Shown here piece after piece: positions 1 to 6,227 of a stretch of DNA of 8,355 nt. The DNA is from Pseudomonadota bacterium (lineage in GTDB: Bacteria; Pseudomonadota; Gammaproteobacteria; Xanthomonadales; Xanthomonadaceae): contig JAEWOJ010000071.1 of assembly GCA_023399815.1 (NCBI GenBank), positions 1 through 8,355 on the forward strand, written 5' to 3'. Under the pieces are notes generated by a model. The model did no database searches, was not told the origin of the DNA, and was given only the letters and a program-made list of their open reading frames with translations. Position numbers and translations under genes: made by a program. How positions within the stretch are numbered: the first letter of the stretch is position 1; the number at the start of each line of letters is the position of its first letter.

Positions 1-51
1 GGTTCCGGGGGGGTGCGGGGGGGCCCCGGCCCCGCGCCCGGCGCTACCCCG
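1..51. other. G/C-tract region downstream of dnaQ
   Basis: These bases follow the dnaQ stop codon and hold no gene. They contain two runs of seven G (7-13 and 17-23) separated by TGC, then C-rich sequence, and an 11-base palindrome at 34-44 (GCGCC-C-GGCGC). On the minus strand this could form GC hairpins after dnaQ, but there is no T run, so I do not call an intrinsic terminator. The window edge cuts the region. Confidence 0.5.
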
Positions 52-777
52 CTACGCGGTGGCGGCTTCTTCCTGCTTCGCGCCATCCCACCAGGTGTGG
101 CCGGCCTTCTTGCGCAGGCGCTCCAGCCGCGCCTCGTGCGCCTGCAGTTCCGATGCCGTCGCCACCACGCGCGGGCGCGGCAGCAGGACCGCGGCATCGA
201 AGACCTGCACCACGCCCGCACCGCCGGCGGCTTCGGTCTCCGGCAGGCCGAAGCCGATTTCCTCCTGCCCCGAGGTCAGCGCGATATAGACGTCGGCCAG
301 GATCTGCGCATCGAGCAGGCCGCCGTGCAGGTGGCGGTGCGAGTTGTCCACGCCCAGCCGCTTGCACAGCGCGTCCAGCGAGTTGCGCTGGCCGGGGAAA
401 CGCTCGCGCGCCATCGCCAGCGTATCGGTCACCGTCACCCGCTCGGCGAGGGGCCCCATGCCCGACAGCGCCATCTCGTTCTCGAGGAAGCCCATGTCGA
501 ATGCGGCGTTGTGGATGATCAGCTCCGCGCCGTCCACGTAGGCCAGGAACTCCTCGACGATCTCCTCGAAGCGCGGCTTGTCGGCCAGGAACTCCAGGCT
601 CAGGCCGGTGACTTCCTGCGCTCCGGCCTCGAATGCGCAATCGGGTTTCAGGTAGCGATGGAAGTTGTTGCCGCTGGGGCGGCGCTCGAGCAGCTCGACG
701 CAGCCGATTTCGACCACGCGGTTGCCCTTCTTCCATTCCAGGCCGGTGGTTTCGGTATCAAGGACGATCTGGCGCAT
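52..777 (-). CDS. dnaQ: DNA polymerase III epsilon subunit (3'-5' proofreading exonuclease)
   Basis: The 241-residue product is close to E. coli DnaQ (243). It is the proofreading subunit of the replicative polymerase core and removes mispaired 3' nucleotides. All DEDDh exonuclease motifs are visible: ExoI DTETTG with Asp7 and Glu9, ExoII HNAAFD with Asp94, and ExoIII HGGLLDAQ with His151 and Asp156, the same five-residue spacing as E. coli His162/Asp167. After the catalytic domain, QEEIGF (171-176) sits where E. coli has its beta-clamp-binding QTSMAF. The C-terminal stretch EARLERLRKKAG (about 215-226) matches the tail that binds the alpha subunit. The start at 777 gives the canonical N terminus and has a GAGGT Shine-Dalgarno sequence. 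It is probably the last gene of a methyltransferase-rnhA-dnaQ operon, 7 bases after rnhA. Confidence 0.97.
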   Translation of the reverse strand: MRQIVLDTETTGLEWKKGNRVVEIGCVELLERRPSGNNFHRYLKPDCAFEAGAQEVTGLSLEFLADKPRFEEIVEEFLAYVDGAELIIHNAAFDMGFLENEMALSGMGPLAERVTVTDTLAMARERFPGQRNSLDALCKRLGVDNSHRHLHGGLLDAQILADVYIALTSGQEEIGFGLPETEAAGGAGVVQVFDAAVLLPRPRVVATASELQAHEARLERLRKKAGHTWWDGAKQEEAATA

Positions 778-787
778 GCCTACCTCA
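778..787 (-). promoter_or_regulatory. dnaQ ribosome-binding site overlapping the rnhA stop codon
   Basis: On the minus strand TGAGGT (782-787) lies a few bases before the dnaQ ATG. Its TGA (785-787) is the rnhA stop codon. Ribosomes ending on rnhA would therefore sit on the dnaQ Shine-Dalgarno sequence, which suggests translational coupling. The overlap is seen directly; coupling is inferred. Confidence 0.7.
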
Positions 788-1237
788 GTTCATCGCGGCG
801 CTTTCGCGCACGCGGATTGCCTCGTCGCGGGCCAGCTGGTCCACGCGCTCGTTGTCCGGATTGCCGGCGTGGCCCTTGACCCAGCGCCAGTCGATCTCGT
901 GGCGGCCGGTCGCTGCGTGCAGCCGCTCCCACAGGTCGCGGTTCTTGACCGGGTCGCCGCCGGCGGTCTTCCAATGACGCCGCACCCAGCCCGGCATCCA
1001 TTCGGTGATGCCCTGGCGCACGTATTGCGAATCGGTATGCAGGACGATCCGGCACGGCTCGGTCAGCGCCTCCAGCCCCATGATCGCGGCCATCAGCTCC
1101 ATCCGGTTGTTGGTGGTATGCGTCTCGCCGCCGGTCACTTCGCGCTCGTGGCCGCGGTAGCGCAGCAACGCCGCCCAGCCGCCCGGCCCCGGATTGCCGA
1201 GGCAGGCGCCGTCGGTGTGTATTTCGATCGATTTCAT
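785..1237 (-). CDS. rnhA: Ribonuclease HI
   Basis: The 150-residue protein is a standard-length RNase HI, which cuts the RNA strand of RNA-DNA hybrids in R-loops, Okazaki primers and plasmid primers using two metal ions. The catalytic residues are all present: Asp9 (HTDGACLGNPG), Glu47 (NRMELMA), Asp69 (HTDSQYV), His123 (KGHAGNPDN) and Asp133 (ERVDQLA), each one residue before its E. coli counterpart (10, 48, 70, 124, 134). The Trp- and basic-rich handle loop that binds the hybrid is at about 80-104. The ATG at 1237 has only a weak GGAA ahead of it. The gene lies 21 bases after the methyltransferase stop and 7 bases before dnaQ, so the three genes are likely co-transcribed. In E. coli rnhA and dnaQ are instead divergent. 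Confidence 0.97.
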   Translation of the reverse strand: MKSIEIHTDGACLGNPGPGGWAALLRYRGHEREVTGGETHTTNNRMELMAAIMGLEALTEPCRIVLHTDSQYVRQGITEWMPGWVRRHWKTAGGDPVKNRDLWERLHAATGRHEIDWRWVKGHAGNPDNERVDQLARDEAIRVRESAAMN

Positions 1238-1258
1238 GTTGTTCCGTTGAATGAAGCG

Positions 1259-1912
1259 TCAGGTCGCCACCGGCTCGCGCCAGCCCACGGGCCGGACGGC
1301 TTCCGGGCCGATGAAGGCCTGGGTGCGCTTCTCGAATTCCATCACGCATACCGCGCGCAATGCCGGCAGCGCCTTGCCGGCCGCCTGCCCCGAGTCGCTC
1401 CACAGCGGCCCGAAGTGGCGTACCGAGCGGACCCGCAGTCCTTCCCGCTGCAGCTGGAACTGGCAGCGCGTGGCCGACGGCGGCCGCGCGCCCTGCCACT
1501 GCCAGCGCGCGCGGTAAGGACTGTAGCGGTTCAGCAGGGTCATCCAGAGCCGGCCGCCCGGCATCAGCACCCGCACGCATTCGGACAGCAGCGCTTCCAG
1601 CTCCATCGGGGCGACATGCTGCAGGACGATGGCGTTTACGGCCTCGGACGGCAGCGGCAACGGCAGGGCGCAGCACACGTCGCCTTCCCAGCCGCGTCCA
1701 TCGGCGGCCCGGTGCAGCCGCACCCCACGCCCACCGGGCGCTTCGGCCGGCAGCCAGGTCGCGCAGGGGACAAGCCACAACCAGGGTTGCGCGGGAAATC
1801 CCTGCACCTGTTCGAGCAGGTAGCGTTGCTCGGCGGTCCGCATCGCCTGCGCTCCAGCCTTCTCAAACCAGGCCGAGACTGCAGCTTGACGGGGGAACGG
1901 GGCGGCAGGCAT
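1259..1912 (-). CDS. YafS-like methyltransferase-fold protein
   Basis: The 217-residue protein has the later part of a class I SAM-methyltransferase fold: LPLPSEAVNAIVLQHV (85-100), typical of the strand-4 'LPFPDNSFDAVV' region, and ECVRVLMPGGRLWMTLLN (111-128), the 'RVLKPGG' motif. The glycine-rich SAM-binding motif I is not recognisable; the expected place (about 44-56) reads WLWLVPCATWLP. Its position between gloB and rnhA is that of E. coli yafS, a methyltransferase-like gene of unknown function, so I call it a positional and family relative only. I chose the ATG at 1912 because the AWFEKAG...E segment downstream of it looks like the conserved N terminus of this family. A later ATG at 1843 has a better GGAG Shine-Dalgarno and is a real alternative. 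No substrate can be named. Confidence 0.8.
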   Translation of the reverse strand: MPAAPFPRQAAVSAWFEKAGAQAMRTAEQRYLLEQVQGFPAQPWLWLVPCATWLPAEAPGGRGVRLHRAADGRGWEGDVCCALPLPLPSEAVNAIVLQHVAPMELEALLSECVRVLMPGGRLWMTLLNRYSPYRARWQWQGARPPSATRCQFQLQREGLRVRSVRHFGPLWSDSGQAAGKALPALRAVCVMEFEKRTQAFIGPEAVRPVGWREPVAT

Positions 1913-1924
1913 GGTCCAATTCTA
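1886..1924. promoter_or_regulatory. Compact divergent promoter/start region, methyltransferase versus gloB
   Basis: Only 11 bases separate the two start codons (1912 minus, 1924 plus). On the minus strand TAGAAT (1919-1924), five of six matches to a sigma-70 -10 box, lies six bases before the methyltransferase ATG, so transcription would begin at about the A of the ATG. I see no convincing -35 for it. On the plus strand TTGACG (1886-1891) is a good -35 with an 18-base spacer to a weak -10 CATGGT (1910-1915), which would place the start close to the gloB ATG. Neither gene has a clear Shine-Dalgarno. Leaderless transcription is inferred. Confidence 0.4.
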
Positions 1925-2688
1925 TGCGACTGACCGCCCTGCCTGCATTCCAGGACAACTACATCTGGGCGCTGCAGGCGCCCGATGCCCGCACGATCTT
2001 CGTCGACCCCGGCCAGGCGCAGCCGGTGTTCGACGCCGCCGCGCAGGGGATGCAGCCGGCGGCGATCCTGCTCACCCATCACCACGACGACCATGTCGGC
2101 GGCGTCGCGGCGCTGCGGGAGCGCTGGCCGGAGCTGCCGGTCTTCGCCCCGGAAGATGAACGAATTCATCTTGAATGTGAAAGAGTCGGCGACGGCCACC
2201 GGGTACAATCCGGCCGCTTCGACTTCACGGTGCTGTCCGTCCCCGGCCACACCCGGAGCCATATCGCCTTCCTGGGCCACGATCATCTGTTCTGTGGCGA
2301 CACGCTGTTCAGTCTGGGCTGTGGACGCATGTTTGAAGGTACGCCCGCCCAGATGCTGGCCTCGCTGAAGCGGCTGGCGGCACTGCCGGCGCAGACGCGG
2401 GTCTGCTGCGGGCACGAGTACACGCTGGGCAATGCCGTGTTCGCGCGGCATGTCGATCCCACCAACGCGGCATTGCATCGCCGCCAACAGGAAGCCATGG
2501 ACATGCGCAGCCGTTCCTGCCCCACTGTTCCCTCGCTGCTGGCCAGCGAACTGGAATGCAACCCCTTCCTGCGCACGCACGCCGAACCCGTGCGCCAGGC
2601 CGTCGCCGCGCGGCTGGGCCGCGCGCCGCTGGACGACGTGGAAGTGTTCGCCGAATTACGGCGCTGGAAAGACGGTTTCCGCGCGTGA
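1924..2688 (+). CDS. gloB: Hydroxyacylglutathione hydrolase (glyoxalase II)
   Basis: The 254-residue protein hydrolyses S-lactoylglutathione to D-lactate and glutathione, the second step of methylglyoxal detoxification after glyoxalase I. It is a metallo-beta-lactamase-fold enzyme with the full binuclear metal site: THHHDDH (51-57; His52, His54, Asp56, His57), His109 in PGHT, Asp126 in CGDTLF and His164 in CGHEYT, each one residue before the E. coli position. The C-terminal glutathione-binding part ends with RRWKD (Arg246 and Lys249, the RxxK pair). The start at 1924 gives the canonical beginning MRLTALPAFQDNYIW, although the frame stays open far upstream. Residues 77-88 are encoded by an AT-rich run of rare codons unlike the rest of the gene. 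The stop overlaps the mltD GTG by four bases. Confidence 0.96.
   Translation: MRLTALPAFQDNYIWALQAPDARTIFVDPGQAQPVFDAAAQGMQPAAILLTHHHDDHVGGVAALRERWPELPVFAPEDERIHLECERVGDGHRVQSGRFDFTVLSVPGHTRSHIAFLGHDHLFCGDTLFSLGCGRMFEGTPAQMLASLKRLAALPAQTRVCCGHEYTLGNAVFARHVDPTNAALHRRQQEAMDMRSRSCPTVPSLLASELECNPFLRTHAEPVRQAVAARLGRAPLDDVEVFAELRRWKDGFRA
2153..2172 (+). repeat. 8-bp inverted repeat in an AT-rich island inside gloB
   Basis: AAGATGAA (2153-2160) and TTCATCTT (2165-2172) are perfect inverted copies around the tetraloop CGAA, so the mRNA or either DNA strand could form a short hairpin. The stretch 2152-2187 is about 36% GC, far below its surroundings, and uses codons such as CGA, ATT, CTT, TGT and AGA. 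A role is not known. Confidence 0.55.
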
Positions 2689-3896
2689 AGCGGCGCGGCC
2701 TGTCATTGGCGCTGGGGCTGCTGCTCGGCGCCGGTGCCGGCGTCACCGCTGGCGCGCAGTCGCTGCCGGCCAGCGCCAGCCTGACCCAGAACATCGCCGC
2801 GCTCGCCGCCCTGCCGGCCGATCCGGCCACCTTGCCGGCGCCGCTGACCCGCAACGGCCACCAGATATTCGCCAGCTTCCGCGAGGGGCTGGCGGTGGCG
2901 CGGTGCGACGCGGAAGCGACCAACCCGCGCTGGCGCAAGCAGTTCGCGCATGCGCCGTCGCGGCTGGGCAACGTCGAGGACGACGCCCTGCCGCTGTTCG
3001 GCTACGTAGTCGATGAGCTGCGCGCCGCCGGCCTGCCCACCGAGTTCGCGCTGATCCCCTTCGTGGAAAGCGGTTACCGCCCCGGCGCCCGCAACGCCGG
3101 CGGACCGGCCGGGCTGTGGCAGTTCATCGCCACCACCGCGCGCAACCACCGCGTACCGATGGAGAGCGGCTACGACGGCCGGCTTTCGGCCGTGGATTCC
3201 ACCCGCGCCGCCGTGCGCTACCTGAAGACGCTGTATGGCATGTTCGGCGGCGACTGGCAGTTGGCGGTGATGGCCTACAACGCCGGCGAGTACCGCATCC
3301 TCCAGGCCCTGCGCCGTGGCGGCATGAACGCCCAGAACGCCCGTCCGGCGGAACTGCCGGGCCTGGCGCCGATCACCCATGCCTATGTCGAGAAGCTCCA
3401 CGCCCTGGCCTGCGTGCTCGAGCAGGCGGAGAAGGAACCGGACCTGATGGCGGCCCTCGACCGGCCAGTGCCGGTCCTGCGCGGGCACGCACTGCCGGCC
3501 GGCACCACCCTGGCCGACTGGTCGGCACAGAACGCGCTGGACCCCGCGCGCGTGGCCCGGCTCAACCCGGCGGTCACCGGCAAGCGCGCCGGCACCCGGG
3601 TGCTGGCCCCGGCCCTGCCGGAACCGGGCGCGGGCCTGGAAAGCCTGGCCACGGCCACGCCCGCATCCGGGGCGGCCCCGCTGCCCGCACCGGCGGCGGT
3701 CGATGTCGCCACCACCGTGGCGACCGCGAGCGCCGGCGGCAATGGACGCCGCCATACGGTCCGCAGCGGCGAATCGGCCTGGACGATCGCCCGCCGTTAC
3801 GGCATTCCGGTCAAGACCCTGCTTTCCCGCAACAACCTGGATGCCAACGCGGTCCTCAAGCCCGGCATGGTGCTGCGCTTCGAAGAAAGCCGCTGA
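2685..3896 (+). CDS. mltD: Membrane-bound-type lytic murein transglycosylase D, LysM-containing
   Basis: This predicted 403-residue exported enzyme cleaves the MurNAc-GlcNAc bond of peptidoglycan to give 1,6-anhydro-muropeptides. The GTG at 2685, overlapping the gloB stop as GTGA, gives a good signal peptide: MKRR, a hydrophobic core to about residue 22, and likely cleavage after AGA (24). The family 1 (Slt/MltD) transglycosylase domain spans about 95-245, with catalytic Glu128 in LIPFVESGY, then GLWQFIATTA (143-152) and AYNAGEYRI (197-205). A degenerate LysM-like segment at about 266-309 and a clear C-terminal LysM at 357-399 should bind peptidoglycan; an Ala/Pro-rich linker joins them. No lipobox Cys follows the signal peptide, unlike E. 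coli MltD. Two cysteines, 74 and 243, could form a disulfide. The gene is placed after gloB as in E. coli and ends before a strong terminator. Confidence 0.92.
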   Translation: MKRRGLSLALGLLLGAGAGVTAGAQSLPASASLTQNIAALAALPADPATLPAPLTRNGHQIFASFREGLAVARCDAEATNPRWRKQFAHAPSRLGNVEDDALPLFGYVVDELRAAGLPTEFALIPFVESGYRPGARNAGGPAGLWQFIATTARNHRVPMESGYDGRLSAVDSTRAAVRYLKTLYGMFGGDWQLAVMAYNAGEYRILQALRRGGMNAQNARPAELPGLAPITHAYVEKLHALACVLEQAEKEPDLMAALDRPVPVLRGHALPAGTTLADWSAQNALDPARVARLNPAVTGKRAGTRVLAPALPEPGAGLESLATATPASGAAPLPAPAAVDVATTVATASAGGNGRRHTVRSGESAWTIARRYGIPVKTLLSRNNLDANAVLKPGMVLRFEESR

Positions 3897-3920
3897 AGGC
3901 GATCGCCCCGCCGAAAACGC

Positions 3921-3950
3921 GAAAGCCCGGCCTGCAGGCCGGGCTTTCTT
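3921..3950. terminator. Bidirectional intrinsic terminator between mltD and ppiD
   Basis: GAAAGCCCGGCC (3921-3932) and GGCCGGGCTTTC (3937-3948) form a perfect 12-bp stem around TGCA, 25 bases after the mltD stop, followed by TT. On the minus strand the same stem, 51 bases after the ppiD stop, is followed by GCGTTTTC. It is well placed to end both convergent transcripts, though its T runs are short. Confidence 0.85.
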
Positions 3951-4001
3951 CATCAGAGAGACCGGGGATCCCGCATGGGGACGCCCCGGCTCCTTCGATG
4001 C

Positions 4002-5972
4002 TCAGAGCTGGGATTCCTGCACCTGCACCTTGAAGCGCTTGCGCAGGCCGTCGACGAAGGCCTTGGCCGCCGCCGCGCCATCGATCTGGCTCAGCTGCTG
4101 CTTCAGCATCGCCTGCTGCGGTTCCGGCACTTCCTTCAGGTCGCCCGGGGTGACCTTGGTCACCGCGAACACGGCATAGCGGCCACCGTCCAGCTCCACC
4201 TTGCCGTAGCTCGGCTTCCCTTCGGCCGGCGGCACCACGCTGAACGCGGCGCGGTTGGCGGCGGCGGTCGGCATCGGCGCCGTGCGCGGCAGGCCCGGCA
4301 TCGGCATCAGCTGCAGCTTCTCGCCCTCGGCCAGCGTCTGCAGCGTCTGTCCGCCCTGCAGCTTGGCCAGCAGTGCGTCGGCGGCCTGCTTCGCCGCTTC
4401 CTCGGTACGGTGCGCGCGCACCGCCGCGATCACCTGATCGCGCGCCTGCGCCAGCGGGACGGCCTGCTCCGGCACGTGCGCGGTCACGCGGATCATCACG
4501 TTGTGGTTCGGGCCGAGCTCAATCGGGTCGCTGACCGTGCCGTCTTCCTTCAGCGCATCGGAGAACGCCGCGCGCAGCACCGCCGGGTTGGCGGCGATGC
4601 CGCTGGCGCTGGCATGTGTGAACGGCCCCAGCGTCTGCACCGGCACGCCCACTTCCTTGGCAGCGGAATCCAGCACGGTCGGGTTCTTGTAGACCAGGTC
4701 CACCAGGCGGCCGCTCAGGTCGTTGAACGCGCGCTCGGTATCGGTCTGCAGCTGCTCGGCCGCGAGCTGGTCGCGCACGTCCTCGAACGGACGGCCTTCG
4801 CCGCCCTTGACCTCGCGCAGCTTCAGCACGTGGTAGCCGAACTCGGTCTTCACCGGCCCGCTGACCTGGCCCGGCTGCATGGCGAACAGCGCGTCCTCGA
4901 ACGGCTTCACCATCACGCCATGTTCGACCCAGCCCAGGTCGCCGCCCTCGGCCTTGGAGCCCGGATCGTCCGAGTTGGCCTTGGCCAGCGCGGCGAAGTC
5001 GGCGCCCGGCTGTTTGGCCTCTTCGGCCAGCTTGGCGGCCTTGGCCTCGGCGGCCTTCTGCGCGGCGGCATCGCTGCCGGCGCTGATCAGGATGTGCGAC
5101 GCCAGGCGCTGTTCCGGCTTCACGAAGCGCGCCTTCTCTTCCTCGTAGCGGCGACGCAGCGCCGCCTCGTCCGCGGGCGCGGCCGCCGGCATGTGCGCCG
5201 CATCCAGCTCGACGTATTCGATGGACACGCTTTCCGGCTGCAGGAAGTCCCGCGTGTGCGTGTCGTACCACTGCTTGATCTGCGCGTCGTCCACCGCCGA
5301 GGCGTCGGCTTCCGGCGCCGGCAGCAGCGCGAACTCCACGTCGCGCGTTTCGCCCAGCAGCTTCAGCAGGCGCTCGCTCTCGCCCTTGGTCGCAAAGCCG
5401 GACTGCGCCAGCGCGGTCGGGATGATCGACTGCTGCAGGCTGGTGCGCACCACCTGGTCGAACATCGCCGGCGTACGCGGCGGCTGGCTCTGCGCCAGCA
5501 CCAGGCGGTACTGCTCCGGATCGAACTTGCCGTCGCGCTGGAACGCCGGGATGCTGGCGATGTAGCTGCGCACGGCCGCGTCGCCGATCACGATGCGCGC
5601 GTCGTCCGCGGCCAGGCGCACCACCTGTTCGTCGATCATCTGGTCGAGCACGGCCAGCTTGTTCTCGGTGGTCTCGAACTGGCGCGGGTCGAAGTCGTCG
5701 CCCTGCTGCTCGCGGGCTCCCATGCGCGCCTGCTCGAAGCGCGTGCGGAAATCCTCGACGCTGATCTCGTGGTGGTTCCACAGGAACGACATCGGCCACC
5801 ACGACGGCGCCGAGCGCCACCACGATGGCGGTGCGGATACCTTGGCGACGTTCTGCGCGCCGACACCGCCGAGATAGCTGTTGTCGATCACGAACAGGAA
5901 CGGAATCATCAGCAGCCCCAGGATCACGGTCACGATCCAGCCCGAGGTCTTGTCGCGGAGTTTCTGCAGCAT
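4002..5972 (-). CDS. ppiD: PpiD-type periplasmic chaperone / peptidyl-prolyl isomerase, membrane-anchored
   Basis: The 656-residue protein has the PpiD layout: a short cytoplasmic N terminus (MLQKLRDKTSG), one transmembrane helix at about 12-30, a SurA-like helical chaperone region (about 69-285), a parvulin (PPIC) domain at about 287-388, and a helical C-terminal part. It helps newly exported proteins fold near the SecYEG translocon. The parvulin domain keeps ASHIL (His293), GGDLGW (343-348) and FGYHVLKL (His381), like active parvulins. Just after the membrane helix is a Trp-rich stretch with a seven-residue tandem repeat (49-62). The frame stays open 88 codons upstream, but I chose the ATG at 5972 because it gives the canonical N terminus directly before the membrane helix. 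The Shine-Dalgarno is weak. It is downstream of lon-hupB as in E. coli but separated by tRNA genes and a terminator, so it has its own promoter. Confidence 0.94.
   Translation of the reverse strand: MLQKLRDKTSGWIVTVILGLLMIPFLFVIDNSYLGGVGAQNVAKVSAPPSWWRSAPSWWPMSFLWNHHEISVEDFRTRFEQARMGAREQQGDDFDPRQFETTENKLAVLDQMIDEQVVRLAADDARIVIGDAAVRSYIASIPAFQRDGKFDPEQYRLVLAQSQPPRTPAMFDQVVRTSLQQSIIPTALAQSGFATKGESERLLKLLGETRDVEFALLPAPEADASAVDDAQIKQWYDTHTRDFLQPESVSIEYVELDAAHMPAAAPADEAALRRRYEEEKARFVKPEQRLASHILISAGSDAAAQKAAEAKAAKLAEEAKQPGADFAALAKANSDDPGSKAEGGDLGWVEHGVMVKPFEDALFAMQPGQVSGPVKTEFGYHVLKLREVKGGEGRPFEDVRDQLAAEQLQTDTERAFNDLSGRLVDLVYKNPTVLDSAAKEVGVPVQTLGPFTHASASGIAANPAVLRAAFSDALKEDGTVSDPIELGPNHNVMIRVTAHVPEQAVPLAQARDQVIAAVRAHRTEEAAKQAADALLAKLQGGQTLQTLAEGEKLQLMPMPGLPRTAPMPTAAANRAAFSVVPPAEGKPSYGKVELDGGRYAVFAVTKVTPGDLKEVPEPQQAMLKQQLSQIDGAAAAKAFVDGLRKRFKVQVQESQL
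5767..5828 (-). repeat. 21-bp tandem repeat plus an inverted arm in the ppiD 5' part
   Basis: On the plus strand CCACCACGA occurs at 5796-5804 and 5817-5825, exactly 21 bases apart, within two imperfect 21-base units (5787-5828) that encode PSWWRSA and PSWWPMS. The inverted form TCGTGGTGG lies at 5767-5775 and can pair with either copy (9-bp stem). The repeat keeps the frame open, and third positions are GC-rich, which fits translated sequence. Confidence 0.6.
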
Positions 5973-6192
5973 GGGAAAAATCAAGGCCTGATTGGCGAGC
6001 CGGGCAGTGTAACCCGCTTCCCGCCTGACTCCCAACCGGCCGGCCGCGCGGGTCGTGGCGGAACCGACCACGCCGGCATGGCCTGGCCGCAGTCCGGAAT
6101 GCACCACGGCCGTGGATGATCGACGGAAACTGTCGGGAGCGGTTTCCAGCTTCGCCCGGCGACGGCAGGGAGTTCCCATCCGGGATGACGAC
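5973..6192. other. Non-coding region between ppiD and the tRNA terminator
   Basis: No gene is supported here; open frames that cross it are extensions or shadows. It holds the ppiD promoter candidate and three inverted repeats: a perfect palindrome CCACGGCCGTGG (6104-6115), GGAAAC (6125-6130) with GTTTCC (6142-6147), and CATCC-G-GGATG (6177-6187). The last two recall degenerate REP-like intergenic elements of xanthomonads, but that is only an impression. Confidence 0.45.
6006..6035 (-). promoter_or_regulatory. Candidate sigma-70 promoter for ppiD
   Basis: On the minus strand TTGGGA (6030-6035) and TACACT (6006-6011) are separated by 18 bases, each with four of six consensus matches. The predicted start would leave a leader of about 25-30 bases before the ppiD ATG at 5972. 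Position and spacing fit; no experimental support is visible. Confidence 0.5.
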
Positions 6193-6227
6193 GAAAAAAA
6201 AGCCCCGGACCACAAGGCCCGGGGCTT
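6193..6227 (-). terminator. Intrinsic terminator of the hupB-tRNA unit
   Basis: On the minus strand a 9-bp stem AAGCCCCGG/CCGGGGCTT (6219-6227 and 6200-6208) with a 10-base loop is followed by a run of eight T (complement of A at 6194-6201). It begins ten bases after the CCA end of the last tRNA-Asp, so it ends minus-strand transcripts through the tRNAs. It is one of the clearest non-gene signals in the window. Confidence 0.9.

Noticed and set aside
1360..1923. Upstream in-frame extension of gloB
   Set aside because: It is antisense to the methyltransferase gene and is Arg/Ala/Pro-rich; GloB proteins start at the MRLTALPAFQDNYIW position.
665..1933. 422-codon plus-strand open frame across rnhA and the methyltransferase gene
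   Set aside because: It is a shadow of two minus-strand genes; RNase HI has all catalytic residues, and the plus-strand product resembles nothing.
2171..2219. Internal promoter in gloB from TTGAAT and TACAAT
   Set aside because: The boxes are 37 bases apart, far from the usual 16-19, and the next gene start is about 465 bases downstream.
5787..5828. Possible double frameshift producing the Trp-rich segment of PpiD
   Set aside because: The frame is open throughout, third positions are GC-rich, and both flanks are good PpiD sequence. A shift out and back cannot be excluded without reads, but nothing requires it.
3975..6119. 714-codon open frame on the plus strand opposite ppiD
   Set aside because: It is the antisense of ppiD in a GC-rich genome. 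Its product is a low-complexity His/Arg/Leu/Gly-rich chain without a domain, while the minus strand encodes a clear PpiD.
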